From the NCBI GenBank assembly GCA_965205545.1, contig OZ242170.1, forward strand, positions 1 through 64,000: 64,000 nucleotides of DNA. The letters run 5' to 3'. A program made the position numbers and the translations under genes. The notes beneath the pieces are model-generated. The model was not told the DNA's origin. It did not search any database and worked only from the letters and a program-made list of their open reading frames with translations. The DNA is from Bin55 sp965205545. GTDB taxonomy: Bacteria; Pseudomonadota; Gammaproteobacteria; Pseudomonadales; Azotimanducaceae. This document shows, in pieces, positions 36,781 through 47,800 of this stretch. The stretch's first letter is position 1. Every line of letters begins with the position of its first letter.

Positions 36781-37572
36781 TCATAGCCGGCGCGCCTCGT
36801 CAATGAACGCTTGCACCATTTGACGAATCGTTCGACTCAATTTGGTAGCGGCGATCTCGTTATAGCGATACGAACTCTCGTCCATATAAATGTGTTGGGC
36901 AAGCTCCAATTGCACCGCATGAATACCGCGAGAGGGACTTCCATACGTGCGCGTGATGTAGCCTCCCGTAAATCGACCATTAAGAACAGCCGAATAGTCG
37001 GATTGGTGCGCAACGCGATACACAGCATTCTCTAGACCACTATCACAGCTCACGCCGCCGTTTGTGCCGAGGTTCAAGTCTGACAGTACACCCTGAAAAA
37101 GATGGGGAATCTCCGATCGAATAGAGTGCGCATCCCAGAGCAACGCATAACCGTGCTTTTCGCGAAGGCTGGAAAGCGCTTGACTAAGCTTGTTGTGATA
37201 CGGCTTCCAGTAGGTCTCCACACGCATGCGCTGCTCGTCAGGTCCACAATTCTCATCGGGTTTGTAGATGCCTAGGCCAGCAAACGTAGCAGACGGACAT
37301 AGACCGGTCGAGACCTGACCTTCATAGAGCGCGGCATCCGTAGGTGGTCGGTTTAGATCAACCACATATCTAGAGAACTTAGCCGCGAGAACGCTAGCTT
37401 CTATTTCTCCTGCAAATCCGTAGAGTTTTCTCACGTGCCAATCTGTATCTGGAAGCTCGAGTCCAACTTCCGTCATTCGTTCTGACATGCCTGGTGCCAG
37501 CTCACGGCCGTCATGCGGAATGCTAATTAGGAGAGGCGATTCGCCTGAGCAAAAGGAGTAGGTGTCGCTCAC
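36781..37572 (-). CDS. hutG: N-formylglutamate deformylase
   Basis: The 263-residue protein belongs to the N-formylglutamate amidohydrolase family, with SIPHDGRELAP near the N-terminus, VDLNRPP (about residue 71) and WDAHSIRSEIPHLF (metal-binding region). It completes the five-step Pseudomonas-type histidine pathway: N-formylglutamate to glutamate plus formate. It starts with GTG at 37572, overlapping the hutH stop by one base, so it is translated with hutH. It is the last gene of the minus-strand hut transcript. Confidence 0.9.
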   Translation of the reverse strand: MSDTYSFCSGESPLLISIPHDGRELAPGMSERMTEVGLELPDTDWHVRKLYGFAGEIEASVLAAKFSRYVVDLNRPPTDAALYEGQVSTGLCPSATFAGLGIYKPDENCGPDEQRMRVETYWKPYHNKLSQALSSLREKHGYALLWDAHSIRSEIPHLFQGVLSDLNLGTNGGVSCDSGLENAVYRVAHQSDYSAVLNGRFTGGYITRTYGSPSRGIHAVQLELAQHIYMDESSYRYNEIAATKLSRTIRQMVQAFIDEARRL

Positions 37573-39098
37573 TAGCCCATACTTGGCAGTATCGCCTTGA
37601 CCAGTGGACAGAAATCGCCGGCATTTATTACCTTGGCAAGTTCTTCAATATCTTCCGAGAGTGATCGGTCGGTCGTATAGGAGTCCGAGATAGCCCGCAC
37701 TTGCTGCAGGGTATTTTCTATGGCACCCGAAGACTTCAGTGGCCGATGGAATTCGATTCCTTGAGCAGCAGAGAGCAGCTCGATCGCTACGATGCGTTGG
37801 CAATTGTCGACCATGTCGTGTAGTCGTCGTGCTGCGTAGGTTGCCATGCTCACATGGTCTTCCTGATTGGCAGAAGTGGGGATGCTATCCACGCTCGCAG
37901 GCTGTGCGAAGGCTTTGTTTTCCGATGCCAGCGCAGCCGCGGTCACCTGTACGACCATGAATCCAGAATTCAATCCACAGTCTTCAACGAGGAAGGCGGG
38001 AAGGCCGCTGAGATTCGAGTCCATGAGAAGTGCAGTCCGACGCTCGGACAGCGATCCGATTTCGGCGATGGCAAGGGCAAGGTAATCAGAAGTAAGCGCA
38101 ACGGGCTCTGCATGAAAATTGCCCCCTGACAAGATTGCATCGCTGTCCACAAAAACCAGCGGATTGTCTGTGACTGCGTTTGCTTCAATTTCGAGCGTGT
38201 CGGCTGATTGGTGAAGACTATCCAGGCAAGCTCCCACCACCTGCGGCTGGCAGCGAATTGAATAGGGATCCTGCACGCGAGGGCACGACACATGCGATGC
38301 TCTAATTTCGCTTCCTTTCATGAGCTCAAACAGCAATGAACCGACTTGCTGCTGTCCATGGTGACCTCTAACTCTATGAATGCGCTCATCGAACGGCGTG
38401 TCGCTGCCTTGAACGGCATCGGTCGTCATCGCACCCGCGACGATGGAGGCTGCAATTGCATGCTCCAACCGAAACAAAGCGGCTATCGCTAGTGCAGTCG
38501 ACACCTGGGTTCCGTTCAATAACGCCAATCCTTCTTTTGGTTGCAATTTCAACGGCTCGATTTGAGCCTGCTTGAACGCCTCAGTAGCGGAGAGAATCTG
38601 ACCCTTGAAGGAGACACTTCCTTCGCCAATCAAAGCAGACGCGATGTGCGCAAGAGGCGCAAGATCGCCGGATGCACCGACCGATCCTTGGGAGGGTACA
38701 ATAGGATAGATTTCGTGATTGACTAGTGCGCATAGCGCCTCAATCAATAGCGGTCGCACACCGGAGTAGCCCTTAGCCAATGCTGTCGCTTTTAGAAATA
38801 TTGAAAGCCGCACGACGTCATCGGATAGTCGGTTGCCGACGCCTGCGGCGTGAGATCGAACAAGATTGTGCTGCAGCTGCACAAGTTGGCTGGAGTCGAT
38901 GCTCTTTGTCGCTAACTTTCCAAATCCTGTGTTGATTCCGTATGCGGTGTCGCCGCTCTGCACGAACTGCTCTACGAACTTTTGAGATTTCTTGACGCCT
39001 GAGCGTGCGCTCTCACCCAGTCTTAACCGTACAGGGCCTTGCCAAACTTGACGAAGTTCGGCTAGCGAAACGGAATGTCCGTCGATCTCAAGGGTCAT
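37572..39098 (-). CDS. hutH: Histidine ammonia-lyase
   Basis: The 508-residue protein has the Ala142-Ser143-Gly144 triad (GSVGASGDLAPLAHIASALI), which self-cyclises into the MIO electrophile, plus the Tyr-containing YGINTGFGKLA segment. It deaminates histidine to urocanate. ATG at 39098, with the hutU stop 20 bp upstream. All catalytic residues I can check are intact. Confidence 0.95.
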   Translation of the reverse strand: MTLEIDGHSVSLAELRQVWQGPVRLRLGESARSGVKKSQKFVEQFVQSGDTAYGINTGFGKLATKSIDSSQLVQLQHNLVRSHAAGVGNRLSDDVVRLSIFLKATALAKGYSGVRPLLIEALCALVNHEIYPIVPSQGSVGASGDLAPLAHIASALIGEGSVSFKGQILSATEAFKQAQIEPLKLQPKEGLALLNGTQVSTALAIAALFRLEHAIAASIVAGAMTTDAVQGSDTPFDERIHRVRGHHGQQQVGSLLFELMKGSEIRASHVSCPRVQDPYSIRCQPQVVGACLDSLHQSADTLEIEANAVTDNPLVFVDSDAILSGGNFHAEPVALTSDYLALAIAEIGSLSERRTALLMDSNLSGLPAFLVEDCGLNSGFMVVQVTAAALASENKAFAQPASVDSIPTSANQEDHVSMATYAARRLHDMVDNCQRIVAIELLSAAQGIEFHRPLKSSGAIENTLQQVRAISDSYTTDRSLSEDIEELAKVINAGDFCPLVKAILPSMG

Positions 39099-39118
39099 GA
39101 GATTGAGACTCGCTCAAG

Positions 39119-40783
39119 CTAGTCCGAGTACATGGGCAATACAAGCTCATTTTCCTGTGCACAGTCGATTGCCGACTCATAGCCGGCATCTGCATGACGC
39201 AGTACCCCGCTGGCTGGGTCATTCCACAAGACGCGGGAAATTCGACGGTCTGCATCGTCGGTACCGTCGCACACGATGACCAATCCAGCGTGTTGCGCAT
39301 ACCCCATTCCCACGCCTCCACCGTGATGTATGGAAACCCACGTAGCGCCACTGGCGACATTCACCATTGCATTGAGAAACGGCCAATCGGATACGGCGTC
39401 GGAACCATCGCGCATGGCCTCCGTCTCACGGTTTGGGCTTGCCACAGACCCGCTGTCGAGGTGGTCTCTCCCTATGGCGATAGGTCCGGTCAGTTCACCC
39501 GTTCTAACCATGTCGTTGAAGGCAAGACCGAGTTTGTCCCGTTGGCCTAGTCCAACCCAACAAATGCGTGAAGGCAATCCTTGAAAGTGAATTCGTTCCC
39601 TCGCAGCGTTTAGCCAAGTGTGAAGGTGTCTATCGTAGGGGTAGAGCTCTTTGACTTTTTCGTCGGTCTTGTAAATGTCTTCTGGATCACCCGACAGGGC
39701 CACCCAGCGAAACGGACCAACGCCCCTGCAGAAGAGCGGACGTACATACGCGGGTACGAAACCAGGAAAGTCAAATGCGTTAGTGACACCTTGGCCGATT
39801 GCAACTTGACGAATGTTGTTGCCGTAGTCAAACGTTGGAATCCCGGCTCTGTGAAATTCGAGCATCGCACGAACGTGCACTGCAATGGAATCCGATGCGG
39901 CGGCAGCAACTTCATCTGGATGGTCTTGTCGCATTTGAACCCACTTCTCGACGGTCCAACCCATAGGCAGATAGCCATTGGCCGGATCGTGCGCCGAAGT
40001 CTGGTCGGTGACAGCGTCTGGTCGTATGCCACGTTCGGCGAGTTTAGGAAGAATCTCGGCGGCGTTGCCTAGCAACCCTACTGAAATGGCCTCTCCTGTG
40101 CTGGTGGCGTCGTTGATGATTCGAAGAGCATCTTCGAGATTCTCCGCCCGTTGATCAAGATAGCCCGTCTCCAGTCGCTTGTCGATGCGGTCCGATTGGC
40201 ATTCGATCGCGAGCAGCGAAGCTCCCGCCATGGTCGCAGCGAGAGGCTGTGCTCCTCCCATGCCTCCGAGTCCGGACGTCAATATCCACCTCCCGCGCAA
40301 ATTTCCGCCATAGTGCTGACGCCCCATTTCGACAAAGGTTTCGTATGTGCCCTGAACGATGCCCTGGCTGCCAATGTATATCCATGATCCGGCGGTCATT
40401 TGGCCAAACATCATCAAGCCTTTGCGATCAAGTTCGCGGAAATGTTCCCAGTTGGCCCATGCTGGAACTAGGTTAGAGTTGGCGATCAACACTCGAGGCG
40501 CATCTTCGTGCGTCTTGAGCACTCCCACTGGTTTGCCAGACTGTACTAGCAAAGTCTGATCGAGTTCAAGTTTTCTGAGCTGCTCAACGATAGCGTCGAA
40601 GCATTCCCAGTTGCGAGCCGCTTTTCCTATGCCACCGTAGACGACCAACTCATCGGGATTCTCACCTACATCCGGGTCTAGGTTGTTCATGAGCAGCCGC
40701 AGGGGTGCCTCGGTTAGCCAGCTCTTTGTCTGCAAATTGGTGCCATTGGGTGCTTTTACAGGGCGAGGCTTGCTTTTGCTCAT
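39119..40783 (-). CDS. hutU: Urocanate hydratase
   Basis: The 554-residue protein has the urocanase layout: NAD-binding segment ILTSGLGGMGGAQPLAATMA, LLGNAAEILPKLAERGIRPD, and a C-terminal active region with PFRWVALSGDPEDIY and HHGGGVGMGYAQHAG. It converts urocanate to imidazolonepropionate using tightly bound NAD. It starts at ATG 40783, 79 bp downstream of the broken hutF, and is co-directional with hutH and hutG. Confidence 0.95.
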   Translation of the reverse strand: MSKSKPRPVKAPNGTNLQTKSWLTEAPLRLLMNNLDPDVGENPDELVVYGGIGKAARNWECFDAIVEQLRKLELDQTLLVQSGKPVGVLKTHEDAPRVLIANSNLVPAWANWEHFRELDRKGLMMFGQMTAGSWIYIGSQGIVQGTYETFVEMGRQHYGGNLRGRWILTSGLGGMGGAQPLAATMAGASLLAIECQSDRIDKRLETGYLDQRAENLEDALRIINDATSTGEAISVGLLGNAAEILPKLAERGIRPDAVTDQTSAHDPANGYLPMGWTVEKWVQMRQDHPDEVAAAASDSIAVHVRAMLEFHRAGIPTFDYGNNIRQVAIGQGVTNAFDFPGFVPAYVRPLFCRGVGPFRWVALSGDPEDIYKTDEKVKELYPYDRHLHTWLNAARERIHFQGLPSRICWVGLGQRDKLGLAFNDMVRTGELTGPIAIGRDHLDSGSVASPNRETEAMRDGSDAVSDWPFLNAMVNVASGATWVSIHHGGGVGMGYAQHAGLVIVCDGTDDADRRISRVLWNDPASGVLRHADAGYESAIDCAQENELVLPMYSD

Positions 40784-40862
40784 TGCTCCAACTTCCTAAG
40801 GTCTAATGTGTTGCCAAGTCTGCAAGGTAGGAATTGCGAATGGTTTGCGTGCTGCGGAGTAT

Positions 40863-42220
40863 TCAAGCGGCAATCCACAGATTGTCAACGACTTTCGCGT
40901 ATTCCGATGCAATGCATTGGTGTTCAACATGCATGCCGTCAATGACCTTCCAGCTGCCTGCAACCATGACGCGGCTAATCGGTAGGTTTAATCCCGAGAA
41001 AACAAGCGCATCCAGGATGGATTCCGATGCGTGCCCAGCCAACATAGGGTGATCGAGATCAAGCACGACTAGATCGGCAGGAAGTCCAATCTGCAATTCA
41101 TTAGCCTTGTTTCCACAGGCTTGTGCTCCTCCCTCAAGGACTTTCTCAAGCAGGTTTCGACCACAGTGATTGTGTGGTACCGAAGCTACATTCCGTGAAA
41201 GGCTCGAGAGTCGTTGACCGTATTCGAGCAATCTCAATTCCTCGAACGGATTCAGGAGACGTGACTGTCAGATCCTATGGCAATGCGTCCTTCCAGCTCA
41301 AGAAAGGCGCGCAAAGGAAATATTCCGTCCCCAAGGTTCGCTTCGGTCGTTGGGCACAAGCAAACAACCGCATTGCTCATTGCCATGGATTCGAGCTCAT
41401 CTGGGGTTACGTGCGTAGCGTGAACGAGGCACCAGTGTTCATTCGGCGCGAATTCTTTAAACAGCCATTCAACTGGTCGGGCTTGGTGCTGCATCAAGCA
41501 CTGCTCGATTTCCGCAGTCTGCTCTGCTATATGAATGTGCAGCGGACATTGCTTGTGCTCTGCAAGGGCAGCGAGTTTCATTAGCGATTTCTGTGACACT
41601 GCGCGCAAACTATGTGCACCAACCCCTACATTCGTGGTGTCAGAGGATCGAGTTCGAGCTGATTCGAAGTGCTCAACGTACTCCGAAATGTCCATTGCAA
41701 ATCTGCCTTGTTCGTCTAGCGGGCCGGTCTGACCGAAGCCTGCTCGTTCATAGAGGATCGGCACATAGGCGAGACGTATTCCAGTGTCTTCCGCTGCATC
41801 AAAAATGGCCTCAGACATCCTACCGACTGCCATTGCATCTGAAGAATCTCGATGAAGGTAGTGAAATTCGGCAACCGACGTATAACCACTTGCCAGCATT
41901 TCGCTGTACGCTTGACGAGCAACTGAAGTGAGGTCTTCAGGACTAATCAAATTGGCGAGTCGATACATCTGCACGCGCCAACTCCAGAAATTGTCTTTGC
42001 CTTCAGGTCCTTGGTGTTCACAATGGCCAGCCAATGCTCGTTGAAACGCGTGGCTATGTGCGTTTGCAATCCCCGGAATGATTGCGTCAGCGACAAAGTC
42101 GCCGGGCTCAGCTTGGCAGTCAGGCTGGATTGTCTGCACCAATCCATCAGCAATAGTGAGACGAACGTTTTCGTTCCACCCGTTGGAGAGGAATGCTTTT
42201 TGGGCAAATAGATTGGTCAC
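40863..42220 (-). pseudogene. hutF: Formimidoylglutamate deiminase, frameshifted
   Basis: The reading frame from GTG 42220 encodes an amidohydrolase with zinc-site HSHAFQRALAGH near residue 57 and ends in GSDSHVS, followed by a stop at 41252. The remaining protein continues in the next frame as NPFEELRLLEYGQRLSSLSR and onward to 40863. The joint matches a typical HutF sequence (GSDSHVSVNPFEEL) if one base is restored (TCC-GTG-AAT in place of TCC-TG-AAT on the coding strand, near 41254-41257). This enzyme removes ammonia from formimidoylglutamate to give the HutG substrate, so loss would block the pathway at this step. A sequencing error is a real alternative. Confidence 0.85.
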
Positions 42221-42255
42221 GCCAAGAAGAACTTGTAATGCATGTATGTCGAGCG

Positions 42256-42285
42256 GTAAGCGGCATCAGCGATTCTATCGCTTAC
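42256..42285. promoter_or_regulatory. Inverted repeat upstream of hutF
   Basis: GTAAGCG (42256-42262) and CGCTTAC (42279-42285) form an inverted repeat, 36 bp before the hutF start. It might be an operator for a hut regulator. No hutC or hutR gene is in the window, and the arms are only seven bases, so this is a weak call. Confidence 0.25.
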
Positions 42286-42492
42286 AGTCAAGCACCGTGC
42301 TGAGAGTCGAACACTGAAGATTGGAGTAATTGCTATTGGTGTAACTGGGTTTTCATTATGCGAGCAATAGGCTTAGCGGAATAATGCTTCGATAATGGTG
42401 ACGAAACTTCAAAGTTCCGACGAATGTCACTTGACATTGTCGCTCGTCCTTGGTGATATGACCATATTCTCGTCGCAGGTTGACTTGTCGTC

Positions 42493-42993
42493 ATGACCCG
42501 CACGTTGCGGCCCTCCGAATCGGATCTCCTTCCCGATTCCTCGATGTTTGACGCGCTTGACAACGCGGACGCCACATATCTTGAGAAGCTAGACTCCCTT
42601 ATTGATTGGGAGCGTTTTCGCGAACAGCTTGAGCGCGCGTGGCCTTGGTCACGCGACGACGCCAAGCCGGGTCGTCCCTCTTGGGACGCAACGCTGATGT
42701 TCAAGATTCTGGTCGTGGGGAAGACAAAAGGGGTTCTTTCTGACAAGGCTTTGGAGGATCTGTGTCGATTTCATGCACGGGTCTCTCGATTCCTGCGCGT
42801 ACGCCCAGGGACTGGACCCGACGCTAGGACGATCCAAAGGTATCGTTCGGCACTGTATAAAGGCGGAGTCATGGAAACACTGTTCTCGGATTTGGAGCAG
42901 GCTGTTCGGAAGAAAGGATTCGAGATTCGTGATGGCAGCATGGTCGACGGAAGACTGGTTTCAGTTCCGGTGCAACGCGCAAAGAAAAGGTAG
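42493..42993 (+). mobile_element. Transposase remnant, IS5-like N-terminal part
   Basis: The 166-residue frame begins MTRTLRPSESDLLPDSSMFD and contains the N-terminal half of an IS5-family-type transposase (LIDWERFREQLE, GRPSWDATLMFKILVVGKT, SDKALEDLCRFHARVSRFL and DGSMVDGRLVSVPVQRAKKR). The first catalytic Asp may be in this last segment; the DDE core that should follow is absent, with a stop at 42991-42993. It lies between the divergent hutF and hutI genes. I did not find convincing terminal inverted repeats. Confidence 0.75.
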
Positions 42994-43241
42994 CACTAGT
43001 CAATTGAGACTCCCATTCCAGAAGTGAGCGCCGCTTCTGCCTCAGTCACTCTTGTCGTCAAATCGGCAATCTTCACGAGGACCTCAATACTAGGCGTACA
43101 ACAAATCGAATACATCGTCCCGAGTAGCGTTTCCTATAGGCTGCCATTGGTTGCAATCGTGGATTCATTACAGCTACTCAAGGAGTGCAAAGCGTGCAAA
43201 ATAAATCCCTCGCCCAATTTCTTGTCCATGGAGACCATAGA

Positions 43242-44459
43242 GTGACCAAATGGGACGTTCTTGTAACAGATGCGAACATTGCAACTATGCGATTGGGCAA
43301 CGGAGCCTATGGCATTGTTAGAGATGCGGCTCTCGCGATCTCTGACGGTTGCGTCGCATGGGTTGGCCCCACCTCAGATCTTCCCAATATTGACGCTCGG
43401 CAAACGCGCAGCGTTGAAGGGAGATGGCTTACGCCTGCTCTCATCGATTGCCACACGCATTTGGTTTTTGCGGGGGACCGTGCCGCTGAATTCGAGCAAC
43501 GTCTAAAGGGAGCAAGCTACGAAGAGATTGCTCGCGCTGGAGGCGGAATTCGGTCGACCGTAAATGCAACTCGAAATGCGACAAAGGAGCAATTGGTTGA
43601 TTGCACGCAGACACGACTTGATTCGTTGGTTAACGAAGGTGTCGCAACCGTGGAAATCAAATCGGGATATGGTCTAGATTTCCATACCGAATTAACGCAA
43701 CTTGAAGCTGCTAGAGCACTCGGGAATCTCTCTAAAGCATCTGTGGTTACAACGTTCCTTGGAGCTCACTCAATCCCGGTGGAATTCCACGAAAGAGGCG
43801 ACGAGTACTTGGACTTTGTGATTGCTGATGTGCTTCCTGCTGTATATGAACGAGACCTCGCAGATGCCGTTGACGCCTACTGCGAGAGCATCGCCTTTTC
43901 TGCCGATCAGCTTGCTAGGCTCTTTGATAAAGCTAGGAGTCTCGGGTTGTCTATCAAACTGCACGCCGACCAGCTCAGTGATGGAGGTGGAGCCGAATTG
44001 GCTGCTTCCTATCGTGCACTTTCGGCAGACCATCTCGAGTACACCTCGCCTCAAGGAGTGGAAGCACTCGCCGGAACGGACACGGTCGCGGTATTGCTAC
44101 CCGGAGCGTTCTTGACGCTCGGCGAGACTCAATTGCCTCCTATAGATCAGATGCGTGAATTGGGCGTTCCCATTGCGGTTTCAACGGACTGCAATCCTGG
44201 AACATCACCACTTTGTTCGTTGAGAATGGCAATGAATCTTGGTACAAGCCTCTTTCAATTGACGCCAGAGGAATGCCTTGCGGGTGTGACGTGCAATGCG
44301 GCGCAAGCGCTAGGTTTGTTGCATGATCGTGGAACTCTGGAGGTTGGAAAACGAGCCGATATCGCGGAGTGGGAGATCGAACACCCTCGTGAACTGACGT
44401 ATTGGGCTGGATTGAATCAACTTAGCTCGCTAATGATCAACGGCGAACCCGTGCATTGA
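43242..44459 (+). CDS. hutI: Imidazolonepropionase
   Basis: The 405-residue protein is a metal-dependent amidohydrolase with LIDCHTHLVFAGDRAAEF (metal site HTH), the signature YEEIARAGGGIRSTV, the later metal-ligand region KLHADQLSDGGGAELA, and ALSADHLEY. It hydrolyses imidazolonepropionate to formimidoylglutamate. The frame is open upstream to 43185, but the GTG at 43242 (reading VTKWDVLVTDANIATM) has GGAG 10 bases upstream and gives the normal family length. It is divergent from the other hut genes, with the transposase remnant between. Confidence 0.92.
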   Translation: MTKWDVLVTDANIATMRLGNGAYGIVRDAALAISDGCVAWVGPTSDLPNIDARQTRSVEGRWLTPALIDCHTHLVFAGDRAAEFEQRLKGASYEEIARAGGGIRSTVNATRNATKEQLVDCTQTRLDSLVNEGVATVEIKSGYGLDFHTELTQLEAARALGNLSKASVVTTFLGAHSIPVEFHERGDEYLDFVIADVLPAVYERDLADAVDAYCESIAFSADQLARLFDKARSLGLSIKLHADQLSDGGGAELAASYRALSADHLEYTSPQGVEALAGTDTVAVLLPGAFLTLGETQLPPIDQMRELGVPIAVSTDCNPGTSPLCSLRMAMNLGTSLFQLTPEECLAGVTCNAAQALGLLHDRGTLEVGKRADIAEWEIEHPRELTYWAGLNQLSSLMINGEPVH

Positions 44460-44814
44460 CACCACCGACACTAGATTGTTCGTTCGAATCCTTAGCTCTT
44501 TTTCAGGAGTAAGAGAGGGCAATTTCCAACGCGGCAGCAGGGCGAAACGTAAACAAACATAAGAACTACAGAACTAGAACAGCTTGCGTATTTGCCTAAT
44601 GCGTTTGGATACAAATCGATGCTGCAATTTGACCTTATTGTGGTTAATGGACCATTTGTTAGCTATGATAGCGAGCGTCCTGTTGCCTATCTGAATCCAA
44701 TTTTCTTGGTTATTGGACCGAAGACACCTTATTCGTCGTGCTGCATTCAAGGGTCGTTGCCTACAAGTCTAGATGTGGGCCCAATCGAACGTGACTAGCC
44801 ACAGTTTTCTGTAG
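44460..44814. other. Intergenic stretch before purL
   Basis: No gene is supported here. A plus-strand open frame at 44592-44798 (68 codons) shows no ribosome-binding site and no recognisable motif, and is not called. The purL promoter is presumably within the last 200 bases, but no clear -35/-10 pair stood out. Confidence 0.5.
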
Positions 44815-47800
44815 ATGGATAACCTCTTTCTTCACATTGGGTGTCAAAGCTACAGTCCTAGTCGTTTAGAGAAAATCCGTAAGCAACTCAGCGCTGAGTG
44901 CTCCTGCGATGTCGCGGTCTCTGCCGAATTCGTCCATATAGCTGAACTAAATCGCCCGCTAAGCGAACGCGAAGAGCAAATCGCACACTCGTTGCTTAGC
45001 TATGGACCGGAGAGCGGGCACAGAGTTAAATCGGGCGAGCCACAGTGCATCGTGGTACCTCGCCTCGGAACGATATCGCCTTGGTCGAGCAAAGCAACCG
45101 ACATTTTCCAACTCTGCAATCTCGGCGCGGTCAACAGGATTGAACGAGGTGTGAGATGGTATGTAGAGCCTTGGATGCCCGAGTTTGTCCCATTGCTGCA
45201 TGATCGCATGACGGAAACCGTGCTGCTTGACAACGATCTCGGCAGGGTTTTCGCCGGTTTCGAACCGGGTCAATTGCGGCGCATCGAACTAGGCCCAAAT
45301 CCACGTGTGACATTCAATGAACTGAATCGCGATTTGGGTCTCGCACTCACAGAGGACGAAATTGAGTATTTGATTCAGGTCTACACAAGGTTGGATCGTG
45401 CACCAACGGACGTGGAACTGATGATGTTCGCACAGGCCAACTCGGAACACTGCAGGCACAAGATCTTCAATGCTTCTTGGCTGATCGATGGAATTGAATC
45501 CACTCAGTCCCTGTTTCAGATGGTTCGCAGCACGACTGCGGCAATCAATGGATTGGGTATTCGCTCGGCATACCAGGACAATGCTTCCGTGATCGATGGT
45601 CTGTGCACTCAACGCTTTTGTGTGACCCCTCAGAGCCGGGAGTACGAACTTGTAGACGAACCTGTCGACACCTTGATGAAGGTCGAGACTCACAACCATC
45701 CCACAGCCATTTCACCCTATCCGGGTGCCGCGACTGGGTCTGGAGGAGAGATTCGCGACGAAGGAGCGGTCGGATCAGGTTCCAAGCCCAAAGCAGCATT
45801 GGTTGGGTTTACAACTTCACACTTGGAAATTCCAGGCAATCTGCAACCATGGGAACTGAAGGCTGGCAAACCCAGCAGAATCGCGTCTGCCTTTGAAATC
45901 ATGACTGACGGTCCTGTGGGAGCGGCATCCTACAACAACGAATATGGCAGGCCAGCGTTGGTTGGTTATTTTCGAACCTTTGAGGCAAATGTTGTAGGCG
46001 GCGACAACCAACGATGGGGCTACCACAAGCCCATCATGATTGCTGGTGGTTTGGGATCTACTTTCCGATCTCACATACAAGGCGGAACTGTACAAGGTAG
46101 GTGCGCTTTGGTAGTTTTGGGTGGACCTGCAATGCTTATTGGGTTGGGTGGCGGAGCCGCGTCAAGCATGAGTTCCGGGCAGTCCACAGCTGACCTTGAC
46201 TTTGCTTCCGTACAGCGTGACAACGCCGAATTGGAACGCAGGTGCCAAGAAGTAATTGATCGCTGTACTGCCGCGCTCGACAGCAACCCAATTGTCTTCA
46301 TTCACGACGTGGGTGCTGGAGGACTCTCCAACGCTTTTCCTGAACTAATCCACGACCTCGGAGTAGGAGGCCAGTTTGAACTTCGAAAGGTCCCGAATGC
46401 TGATATGGGCATGTCGCCGATGGAGATTTGGTGCAACGAAGCCCAGGAACGCTATGTACTAGCAATATCGGACCACAAGATGCAGCTGTTTGAGGACATC
46501 TGCAGACGTGAGCGCTGTCCATTTGCGGTAGTTGGCCATACGCTAGAGCAATCTCGGATAGAACTCACCGATTCTCTACTCAAAGAACGACCGATAGACT
46601 TGGAGCTTGATGTCATCTTTGGCAAGCCGCCAAAGATGCAGCGTGTGTTTGCTACAAGCACGAGATTAGCGCGAAAGCTCGATCTTAGCCAGGCAGGTCT
46701 GGATGAAGCCATTGAACGGGTTCTGCAGTTTCCCTCTGTTGGATCGAAGAAATTCCTCGTAACTATCGGAGACAGAAGCATTACGGGCTTGATAGCACAG
46801 GAACAAATGGTGGGTCCCTACCAAGTACCTGTAGCTGACGCCGCGGTCACCATTGCTGGCTACAACACCTACGCTGGAGAGGCAATGGCTATGGGAGAGA
46901 GATCCCCACTGTCTGTGGTGAACCCTGCAAGTGCATCGCGGATGGCCATCGCAGAAGCATTGACCAATCTGGCTTCGGTGCGAATTGAGAGCCTCGAGCG
47001 GGTTGTTGTTTCTGCAAATTGGATGGCCGCTGCGGGATTCGAAAACGAGGATCAAGCATTGCACGAAGCCGTCTCGGCGGCAACAACCTTGTGTCGGGAC
47101 TTGGGGATCGCAATCCCTGTTGGAAAGGACAGCCTTTCCATGCGCACGCAGTGGGAAGACGGCGACACAGAGCAGGAAGTAGTTTCACCTGTTTCGCTGG
47201 TAGTCTCCGCATTCGCACCTGTCCCGGATGTGCGGAACGTGCTAACTCCTCAATTGATGGGCATCGGCAGTGAATTGTTGCTGGTGGAGCTTGGTGAACA
47301 GTACCGTTTGGGCGGAAGCGCTCTAGCTCAAGTCTATGGTCAGCTAGGTGACAACACTCCGGATGTTGAAAACTCGTCAGCACTTGCAGCTTTGGTCAGA
47401 TTAGCTCTTGCCGTTCACGACCGGGGCTTGGCACTCGCGGCGCACGATCGTTCAGATGGTGGTCTGCTTGCGACGTTGCTTGAAATGTCGATTGCGGGAC
47501 GCGTTGGGTTGAATCTGGACCTTCATGGATCCTGGCAAGAGCAATTGTTTGCGGAGGAAGTCGGCCTGGTTTTTGAGTGTGTCCCGTCCAACTCACCCTT
47601 GATCACTGATCTTGCTGAACAGTCCGGACTAATTTGCCGTCGCATTGCAACTACAACAGACGACGAGGCCATTGCCATCACAATCAACGGGAATATTGCC
47701 TATCGCAATTCGGTTTTCGAATTGGAGAGACTTTGGTCTCGAACAAGCCACTTGATGCAGAGACTTCGTGACGATTCAGACTGCGCCGACTCAGAACATC

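Noticed and set aside
44470..44500. GTTCGAATCC, like a tRNA T-arm
   Set aside because: No acceptor, D or anticodon stems could be paired around it.
44592..44798. Open frame of 68 codons before purL
   Set aside because: No similarity pattern, no ribosome-binding site; chance frame.
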